A DNA stretch of 64,000 nucleotides from JAZGGS01 sp963764825. Its GTDB lineage: Bacteria > Bacteroidota > Ignavibacteria > Ignavibacteriales > Ignavibacteriaceae. This document shows positions 57,949 through 64,000 of this stretch, piece after piece. The translations under genes were made by a program, and so were the position numbers. How positions within the stretch are numbered: the first letter of the stretch is position 1; each line of letters begins with the position of its first letter. Under the pieces are notes generated by a model. It saw only the letters and a program-made list of their open reading frames with translations, was not told the DNA's origin and made no database searches. The DNA lies in the NCBI GenBank assembly GCA_963764825.1, contig CAVXUA010000016.1, positions 248,001 to 312,000 of the forward strand, in the 5' to 3' direction.

Positions 57949-58473
57949 TTGAATACAGGCCAAATGATGATAACACTTGGAGCAGTTCTTTTACTCTCAA
58001 CGATAGTTCTCCGTGTAAACGGAAGTCAATTATCTAACCAAGATTCAATGCAAAACAACAAATTTGGGATTCTAGCAATATCTTTAGCAACTTCGGTTAT
58101 AGAAGAAGCAAGTGAAAAAGCATTTGATGAAGCTAGTACATCTAATTTCCTTAACTCTACAAGTTTACTTACTCCGCAGCGGAAGTTTTGGTCCCGAACC
58201 AGGTTTGAATCCAGACAGCACGTGGGAAATTCTTGATAGCTTGGAGACGTACGATGATTTTGATGATTATCACAACTATTCAAATAGAGATTCTACGATG
58301 CCTAGTGCGATCTTTGATGTTAGTTGCCAGGTAAATTACGTAAATCCTTCAGATCCTAATTTTATCACTTATCCAATTCCTGGCACAAGATGATTAGTGT
58401 TACTGTATCCAGCCCTTTTATGCGGGATACAGTTAAAATGAGTAAAGTATTTAGTTATTGGAAATTACCATAA
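57949..58473 (+). CDS. Pseudopilin-like protein 1 (two breaks)
   Basis: TTG start. An N-terminal span (MITLGAVLLLSTIVLRVNGS) leads into a polar helix (ILAISLATSVIEEASEKAFD), the layout of pilins and pseudopilins, but without a standard G/F-xxx-E processing site. Breaks near 58170 and 58392 are repaired to a continuous reading FGPEPGLNPDSTWEILDSLE, then FDVSCQVNYVNPSDPNFITY and ending KMSKVFSYWKLP. Reconstructed length about 174. First of three cotranscribed genes. Confidence 0.65.
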
Positions 58474-58482
58474 GAGGTTATA

Positions 58483-59082
58483 ATGGGATTCAGTACAATT
58501 TTAGACGTTCTCGGAGCAACAATAATCGGTGGCTTACTTTTACTTGTTCTTTTAAGAGTTAATGCAAATGCCACTGAAAATAAAATACTCAACGGCAGTG
58601 ACAGAATTCTGCAAAGAGATTTAGTAGAACTTGCGCTTACTGTTGAAAATGATCTAAGAAAAATGGGTTATTGTGCAGATCCAAGCAAATTAACAGAAAG
58701 TATGAGCAGAATAATTTATGCAAATTCAAGCCAGATAAGTTATTATACCGATGTTGATAGAGATGGTAACTTAGATAGTATTTCATACTATATAAGTGAT
58801 ACTACTGCTCTTTCGCATACAGCAAATCCCAGGGATAGAATTTTATACAGAAAAGTTAACAATCAGTTGCCTCTTATAGTGAGCACTAACATAGTGGAAT
58901 TTAACTTGAATTATTTTGATGCCCTTGGAAAGGTACTTACATCGCCAGTTGCATCTCCAAGTTTGATCACTCATATGGAAATCTCCTTTAAGGTAGAAGA
59001 TTCAGAAGCTTATGATCAAAAATACTCTGAAGCCTACTGGCAGCAAGTTAGACTATCATCAAAAAATTTAAATAAAAGATAG
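58483..59082 (+). CDS. Pseudopilin-like protein 2
   Basis: 199 residues, intact. N-terminal span ATIIGGLLLLVLLRVNANAT followed by a polar helix ILQRDLVELALTVENDLRKM, similar in layout to PilW-like minor pilins. The LLRVNAN sequence after the span matches VLRVNGS in the gene before, so the two may be distant paralogs. The rest is beta-rich (SQISYYTDVDRDGNLDSISY, a possible calcium-type DVDRDGNLD loop). Starts 9 bases after the previous stop. Confidence 0.68.
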   Translation: MGFSTILDVLGATIIGGLLLLVLLRVNANATENKILNGSDRILQRDLVELALTVENDLRKMGYCADPSKLTESMSRIIYANSSQISYYTDVDRDGNLDSISYYISDTTALSHTANPRDRILYRKVNNQLPLIVSTNIVEFNLNYFDALGKVLTSPVASPSLITHMEISFKVEDSEAYDQKYSEAYWQQVRLSSKNLNKR

Positions 59083-59093
59083 GAGTTTTAATT

Positions 59094-60349
59094 ATGGGCG
59101 GTAAAGTATCATTAATTCTTGTGTTAGGTTTTAGTTCTATATTTGCAATTATGGGAACTGAAATGCTAAAATCTTCAAATGAAGCAACTGATAATTATGT
59201 GAATTATTTCGAACAAACAGAAGCTCATAATATTGCCGTAAGCGGAGCTAATATGGCAGCAAATGAGATCTTCATAAACAAATTTTGGATGACTGGTTAT
59301 TCCAACTTAAAATTGATGAAGGTTCGCTTGATGTAACTGTTGATTCAATTGGTGTGGAAAATAAACTCATAACATCGATTGGAGAATATGATGGTTACCA
59401 GGATACAGTTATTGTTCTCTTAGCACCTAAAAATTTCGCACAGTATGGTAACTTTTATAATTTAATGGGTGCCTGGGCTGCTACGGGTGATACCTTTTCA
59501 GGTCCATTCCATACAAACGATTATTTAAAGTGCTATGGTGATCCTGTATTTCTTAGGATACACAACTACACAAAATGGTGTTAAACTTTATCATAATGAT
59601 GGTACTGATAATCCTGAATTTCATGGTGGATTGCAGGAAGGCTTATTTATACCACTTGAATTTGATACTTCAATAATAAAGCAAGCTGCTTTTAATGGTG
59701 GAAAAATATTTTATGATACCACGGGTAACAATCATATAATTGATACAAAATTTGTACTAAATAATGATGGTACTGTTGATTACAGCACTAATATAAATAA
59801 TGCAGGGTGGTCACCAGTGATAAATGAACCTTTAACGACTTTGGCCCCTAACGGTGTAATCTATGTTGAAAAAGGTAATGTATTTATTGAAGGTACGTTA
59901 AATGGGCAGGTTTCAGTAGTTGCATCAACAAAGGGTGATGTATAAGTGCCGGAATGATACATATAACGGACGATATTAGATATAATAAAAATCCCTTATC
60001 AGATCCTACTTCAACTGATATGCTTGGTTTAATTGCTGAAAAGAATGTTCAGGTAGATTTTAATCTCACTACTGGTAATTTGGATATCCATGCTTCAATG
60101 TATTCTCAGCAGGATGGTTTAGTTATTGAGGACTATGCAAGTTATCCTACCGCTAATAATATGAATATTATTGGTGGTGTAATTGGTCAACAAGTAAGAG
60201 CAACAGCTACATATGCCTGGAATGGAAGTGCATATGTACCAACTCATGGCTATAGTTATGTTCATAAGTTTGATGAAAGATTTAATAAAACAGTTCCTCC
60301 GTTCTTTCCCAAAACTAAATATTACAAAGTTGTTACCTGGTTAGAGTAA
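59094..60349 (+). CDS. Pseudopilin-like protein 3, PilX-like N-terminus with DUF4900-like body (three breaks)
   Basis: N-terminal span (VSLILVLGFSSIFAIMGTEM) then EQTEAHNIAVSGANMAANEI, close in pattern to the A-xxx-A-xx-G helix of PilX. The body, joined over breaks near 59310, 59560 and 59943, has FSGPFHTNDYLKCYGDPVFL, FHGGLQEGLFIPLEFDTSII, VIYVEKGNVFIEGTLNGQVS and MIHITDDIRYNKNPLSDPTS then TDMLGLIAEKNVQV. These last elements resemble DUF4900 domains found with pilus proteins. About 417 residues repaired. Likely a surface or pilus-tip protein. Confidence 0.68.
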
Positions 60350-60388
60350 GTATAATAAGTTTAATAAACAATAGTGAAGGAAAATATA

Positions 60389-60804
60389 ATGGAAAACATT
60401 GCTCAGGAAATTAAAGGAGATATTGTTACAAACAGAGTTAATCTATTAAGAACCACAGTAAATGAAGCTAATGAAATAAGGAATTTACTTGAGGAGCAGA
60501 TTGTTTTCGGGCATTCTAAAATAGTTGTCGATCTTAGCCAAGTGTACCCACTTGGATTCAACCTTTATAGGAGTGCTTGTAGTAACTCAAAAAAAATTAC
60601 AGGAAATAGGCGGGAGAGCTAAATCTTGTTGAACCACTGGACCCTGCAAAAGAACTATTTTATTTAACTGGTATATCTAAAATGTTTAAAACATTTGAAA
60701 CAACCGAGGATGCTATAAGGAGTTTTAATAATGGAATAAAGCCACCGGAACCAAAACCTGTTGATATTATTCCTAGAAAGAAGGTTGAGTGGGCATTTGC
60801 TTAA
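60389..60804 (+). CDS. STAS-domain protein (copy 2, two frameshifts)
   Basis: From the ATG at 60389 behind GAAGGA: MENIAQEIKGDIVTNRVNLL, KIVVDLSQCTHLDSTFIGVL after removing one A near 60541, then GGELNLVEPLDPAKELFYLT after a second near 60614, and the end IIPRKKVEWAFA. DNA and protein are close to copy 1, so the duplication is recent. It ends the pseudopilin operon and has its own terminator. Confidence 0.82.
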
Positions 60805-60840
60805 TAATTTTTTAGTACTTTTTTATAAATGGGGATGCTA

Positions 60841-60870
60841 AAGGTTGGATGAAATTCCAACCTTTTTTTT
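60841..60870 (+). terminator. Rho-independent terminator after STAS copy 2
   Basis: AAGGTTGG and CCAACCTT around ATGAAATT, then eight T; the same stem as after copy 1. Confidence 0.87.
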
Positions 60871-61385
60871 GCAATTTTATATCTTACACTCCTATTCAAC
60901 TGAATAATAACTCCACTAACAACTAAAAGCATTTGCTAACTAAAGATTTGTGAATATCTTCCTTGATTTATCTTCATTTGTAATGATATTTCACATTTCA
61001 TTGAATTATTAACATTATCTAGCTGCCAATTGTTTTTCGGAGTGGTATTGTTTTTGTAACAACAAAGTATAAGCGAAAGAGAATTATCTATGAGGTGACT
61101 TTTTTGCCTCTAATTGAATTGAAAATGCTTATTTAATAAAATTATATGATGATTTTAAAATCAAATAATATCTGGGAATCTGTTTTTACTCATTTTTCCC
61201 AGAAATTTTAGCAGATTGCAATGTACATGTTACCGGTAATCTGCAAAATCTAATTGAAATTATTATATGGCTTTTAAAATATTTTTATACATGCTTATTT
61301 GTACAATGTTGTCCATAGTACTTAACACAGTTATCAATACAAAGTAAATCGGATCGAGTTAGAAATTCTATAAGAATAAGAGAAA
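60871..61385 (+). repeat. Leader before STAS copy 3, homologous to 57384-57948
   Basis: 515 bases with no gene. TTCAACTGAATAATAACTCC near 60894 and ACATTATCTAGCTGCCAATTG near 61012 are near copies of parts of the leader before the pseudopilin genes. TGGTAT with TTGT at 61043-61057 is sigma-54-like in spacing but not in the last base. Confidence 0.5.
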
Positions 61386-61811
61386 ATGAAGATGCAAAAT
61401 TTTGAACAAAATATTGTAGATGATGTCCTGGTAATTAAGGTAAATTTACCGAGGGCTTCTATGAATGAATCAGCTGAGTTGAAGAATTTGCTCAATGAGC
61501 AAACATTACTTGGCAATAAAAAAATAGTTGCGGATTTAAGTGAGTGTAGCAGCCTTGATTCAACTTTCATAGGTGTACTTGTTTTAATCCATAAAGAATT
61601 AATTACCAAAGGAGGAGAGCTTAAATTAGTTGAACCGTTAGAACCAGCGAAAGAACTTTTCCATCTTACAGGAATTGCAAAAATATTTAATACCCATGAT
61701 ACACTTATAGAAGCAGTAAATAGCTTCAATAAGGGTGTCGCTCCTAAAGAAAAAAATAAATCTGCATTCGAAGATAAGCCAGGCAAAAAAGTTGAGTGGG
61801 ATTTCGGTTAA
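61386..61811 (+). CDS. STAS-domain protein (copy 3)
   Basis: 141 residues, intact. DVLVIKVNLPRASMNESAEL, KIVADLSECSSLDSTFIGVL, KGGELKLVEPLEPAKELFHL, TGIAKIFNTHDTLIEAVNSF, and the tail PGKKVEWDFG. More diverged from copies 1 and 2 than those are from each other, mainly at the N-terminus. It keeps the LDST site and the conserved tail. It stands alone between its own long leader and terminator. Confidence 0.87.
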   Translation: MKMQNFEQNIVDDVLVIKVNLPRASMNESAELKNLLNEQTLLGNKKIVADLSECSSLDSTFIGVLVLIHKELITKGGELKLVEPLEPAKELFHLTGIAKIFNTHDTLIEAVNSFNKGVAPKEKNKSAFEDKPGKKVEWDFG

Positions 61812-61896
61812 AAAATTTAGATTGGCAATTATAAAGCAGATAATTACTTAGAAAGACAAATCATTTAATCATATTTTTTATTACCCGCGGGGACTA

Positions 61897-61927
61897 AAGG
61901 TTGAGATATTCTCTCAACCTTTTTTTA
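61897..61927. terminator. Terminator after STAS copy 3
   Basis: AAGGTTGAGA and TCTCAACCTT pair around TATTC, followed by seven T on the + strand. It lies between convergent genes. Confidence 0.85.
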
Positions 61928-61941
61928 TAGTTTTTTTCTTG

Positions 61942-62403
61942 TTATTCTTTATTTTGTTTTAGCGGGATAATCCATGCATCGTTATATTCTTCCATTTGCC
62001 AGAGGTTAGCTCTTACGCGCTCAGCTTCAATCTCAGAACTAAATTTCTCTTCTAACTGAACTACAAAAAGCTTTACATCATCATTATAACTTATACTTAC
62101 TCTTCGGTTAAGATTTCTATGGCTCTTTTCAGCAAACAGTTCAGCTCGTTCGCGAGTAGAAAATGCACCAATCTGAATTTTATATAAAAAAGTTACATTA
62201 CTAACTGGCTTTTCAAATGTGTAGGAATCTTCCGGCGGGACTTCATCAAAAATGTAAATTTCATCTTCCTTTTCAATCTCCTTCCCTATTTCTTTAGTAG
62301 AAGAACAGAATGTAAACAAGAAACTAAATATCAGTAAAGTGAAGAAGAAAATTAGATGATAATTAATTGTGAAGTTGGAACTCTTTAATATATAACTTTT
62401 CAT
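61942..62403 (-). CDS. SPOR-domain lipoprotein
   Basis: 153 residues. A long signal region (LIFFFTLLIFSFLFTFCSS) ends in a lipobox-like FTFC. The C-terminal 75 residues are a SPOR domain (TFLYKIQIGAFSTRERAELF, VKLFVVQLEEKFSSEIEAER, WIIPLKQ), which binds denuded glycan strands at division sites. An acidic linker joins the two. It is downstream of an SGNH hydrolase gene but separated by a terminator. Confidence 0.8.
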   Translation of the reverse strand: MKSYILKSSNFTINYHLIFFFTLLIFSFLFTFCSSTKEIGKEIEKEDEIYIFDEVPPEDSYTFEKPVSNVTFLYKIQIGAFSTRERAELFAEKSHRNLNRRVSISYNDDVKLFVVQLEEKFSSEIEAERVRANLWQMEEYNDAWIIPLKQNKE

Positions 62404-62413
62404 TTTTCAATTA

Positions 62414-62444
62414 ATAAAAAAAAGGGATGGTTTCCCATCCCTTT
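62414..62444 (-). terminator. Rho-independent terminator after SGNH hydrolase gene
   Basis: AAAGGGATGG pairs with CCATCCCTTT around four bases, followed on the - strand by eight T. It lies just past the stop at 62450. Confidence 0.88.
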
Positions 62445-62449
62445 AAATA

Positions 62450-63883
62450 TTAGAAAAATAAATGATCAAATGCACCGGCAGTAAAGTTTGGATAACCATA
62501 TTTATCAAAGCTTACGCCTTTTGCAAATACAAGGCTGCCAGGTATGCTTGATACATCTATCAAAGGAATGGTAGCACCAAATTTTGCATTTATAGCAGCG
62601 ATAAATTCATTAGCCATAACTGCCTGTCCCTGGTTTGATGGATGAACACCATCAAGGCTAAACAATCCACCAGTGACATACAAGGTCTTGAATACTATAC
62701 CATTTATTTCAGTTCCGCCTGTAAAATCATTTGCTCTTATTTGATTCATACGTGCATTCATATCAGCATGCCCAAATCCAAAAGCATTCGCAGCCGCTAA
62801 AATAATGTTGTTAAATTCAGAAGTTGCTGTTTGAGCAGTTGATATTTCACCAGCATCAAGAATAAGCGCATCAGGCCATGGGTTTTGCGGATGAACACCA
62901 AAGGGTTGATTAATATCTATTCCAGGAGGAATAGTTAGGTTATTGTCGGTATAATATTTACCTGTGGGAGTACCGATTAAACCAGCATAGCTTCCGCCCG
63001 GTAAGGTAACCATTACAACGCCTGTAAGAAGACTAACTGAATCCGCAACGCCAGTTCCTATAGTTTGTCCATGTTTTTGATAAATTACACCAGGAGCTCC
63101 TAATGCTGCAAGAACTCCCCATGGTATGCTAAGCGCCATTGTAGGACCAACTGTTGTAAAATATGGTATTGAAGTTACATCCGGTAAATTTGCAACAACC
63201 ACGTTAGCATTGAGATTATCAACTCCTGCAGCAGTTAAATTATACAACGCCGTAAATGTAGGAATATCTGTAGGAGCAGTTGGAGCAGTACCGCCGCTTG
63301 TTGCAAAACCAAGCACATCGTTATTACCAATCCACAATGTTACTAATGTTGGATCTAAAACAGCAGCTTGTTGTAACTGAGTCCCTAACTCCAATACGCT
63401 GTTTCTCAATATCAAATCAAACATTGGATTTGGTTTACCTGCAAAAAGTGCACTTGCACAATCGCTAGAATTTGTTGCATTAGCTACATCATATAACAAA
63501 GCACCCGGAATACCAAGATTATTATACGGTGCAGGATAGGATAGATTTGTTGGTAGACCAACATTTGGATTAAATGTGGAAACGAACGGATCTAGTGAAA
63601 CGACTTCCATCCGTCCTCCAGTTCCCGGATCAGAATAGATTGGTTGCGCAAACAGTGTGTTCATATGACCAGCAATTAGATTTCCATAGCTGTAAATCTG
63701 GGCACTCTCAAACAATGCTGCAGACTGATACCCTGCAGTTAAACTGTTGCCAATTGTAACAAATTTAGAAAAGTTTGCCGAGCCGGTAGTATATGGGGTA
63801 GTTATTTCGTTGTATTCATCACACCCAATAAAAATAAGGGCTGCGATAAACACAAATGAAACTATTTTTAATATTTTTTTCAT
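62450..63883 (-). CDS. SGNH/GDSL-family hydrolase lipoprotein
   Basis: 477 residues, intact. Signal and lipobox IAALIFIGCDE. SGNH blocks: block I FVTIGNSLTAGYQSAALF with the Ser; block II Gly in YNNLGIPGALLYDVANA; block III TLWIGNNDVLGF; block V SLDGVHPSNQGQAVM with Asp and His. This is a lipid-anchored outer-membrane or periplasmic esterase/lipase. It follows an outer-membrane barrel of FadL type by 18 bases, suggesting a joint role in handling hydrophobic substrates; the substrate is not known. Confidence 0.86.
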   Translation of the reverse strand: MKKILKIVSFVFIAALIFIGCDEYNEITTPYTTGSANFSKFVTIGNSLTAGYQSAALFESAQIYSYGNLIAGHMNTLFAQPIYSDPGTGGRMEVVSLDPFVSTFNPNVGLPTNLSYPAPYNNLGIPGALLYDVANATNSSDCASALFAGKPNPMFDLILRNSVLELGTQLQQAAVLDPTLVTLWIGNNDVLGFATSGGTAPTAPTDIPTFTALYNLTAAGVDNLNANVVVANLPDVTSIPYFTTVGPTMALSIPWGVLAALGAPGVIYQKHGQTIGTGVADSVSLLTGVVMVTLPGGSYAGLIGTPTGKYYTDNNLTIPPGIDINQPFGVHPQNPWPDALILDAGEISTAQTATSEFNNIILAAANAFGFGHADMNARMNQIRANDFTGGTEINGIVFKTLYVTGGLFSLDGVHPSNQGQAVMANEFIAAINAKFGATIPLIDVSSIPGSLVFAKGVSFDKYGYPNFTAGAFDHLFF

Positions 63884-63901
63884 AAGAAACCCTTAAATGT
63901 T

Positions 63902-64000
63902 TTATAAACTGTAATGAAAACTAAATGATAATAAATTTGCAAGTGAATTGTAAGTGCCGTTAAATTTAGCTCCACCAGGTGTATACTCCTGGTTCGAATC
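63902..64000 (-). CDS. C-terminus of FadL/OmpP1-like outer-membrane protein (start outside window)
   Basis: The last 32 codons: EYTPGGAKFNGTYNSLANLL then SFSFHYSL and stop. GTYNSLANLLSFSF is the end of a FadL-type barrel, with the final strand ending in a hydrophobic residue. The rest of the gene lies past base 64000. Confidence 0.6.
   Translation of the reverse strand, partial: DSNQEYTPGGAKFNGTYNSLANLLSFSFHYSL

Noticed and set aside
61334..61786. 150-codon - strand frame opposite STAS copy 3
   Set aside because: It is the antisense shadow of a clear STAS gene; its codons do not resemble a protein family.
1..64000. CRISPR array, prophage or insertion sequence
   Set aside because: No regularly spaced direct repeats, no transposase, no integrase other than the housekeeping Xer gene, and no phage structural genes. 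The 49.0 kb palindromes have no transposase beside them.

Overview
The window is AT-rich bacterial chromosome that reads like a member of the Bacteroidota/Chlorobi group, most probably class Ignavibacteria. The reasons are a TonB-dependent receptor of the long-tailed barrel type, a C-terminal type IX secretion sorting domain on a large secreted protease, HprK without visible PTS genes, a CdaA-type diadenylate cyclase, a DUF2795 protein, DUF5683 next to parAB, and frequent TTG starts. This placement is inference from gene content; there is no rRNA here to confirm it.

Layout. 1-9 kb: end of a TonB-dependent receptor; a convergent ECF sigma factor overlapping an anti-sigma/TonB fusion; an RqcH-like NFACT protein; two tandem POT peptide transporters. 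9.1-28.9 kb, almost all on the + strand: PASTA protein, rpe, folP, cdaA, a glycosyltransferase, CHAD and metallo-hydrolase genes, parA-parB-DUF5683, a Yip1-like protein, an argD-like aminotransferase, aroQ, a MerR regulator, tRNA-Pro, purF, a type IX-secreted subtilase, pgsA and ftsY; ppx/gppA is the one - strand gene. 29-56.6 kb, all on the - strand: ClC channel, hydroxyacyl-CoA dehydrogenase and thiolase, holB, DUF2795, M23 peptidase, hprK-hpf-xer-ybeY, gamma-carbonic anhydrase-like protein, DUF3108 protein, ctpA, a group of unknown envelope genes (42.0-45.7 kb) beside a radical SAM gene, lysS, rluB-scpB-scpA-trpS, HNH nuclease, acpS, mlaD, a CorC/HlyC-family protein and ssb. 56.9-61.9 kb, + strand: three paralogous STAS-domain genes enclosing three pseudopilin-like genes. 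62-64 kb, - strand: SPOR lipoprotein, SGNH hydrolase lipoprotein and the end of an outer-membrane barrel.

Data quality matters here. About 27 conserved genes are broken by single-base indels, mostly one-base insertions at unrelated positions, while neighbouring stretches (1-9.9 kb, 28.9-31.1, 35.7-37.9, 40-47.1 kb) are clean. I read these as sequencing or assembly errors, not pseudogenes, and give each such gene as one feature over its full reconstructed span.

The parts that look least like known biology are the STAS/pseudopilin cassette array (56.9-61.9 kb), the sigma factor plus anti-sigma/TonB fusion (1.9-3.7 kb), and three consecutive envelope genes that share a small beta-rich module followed by a glycine-rich membrane segment (42.0-45.7 kb).
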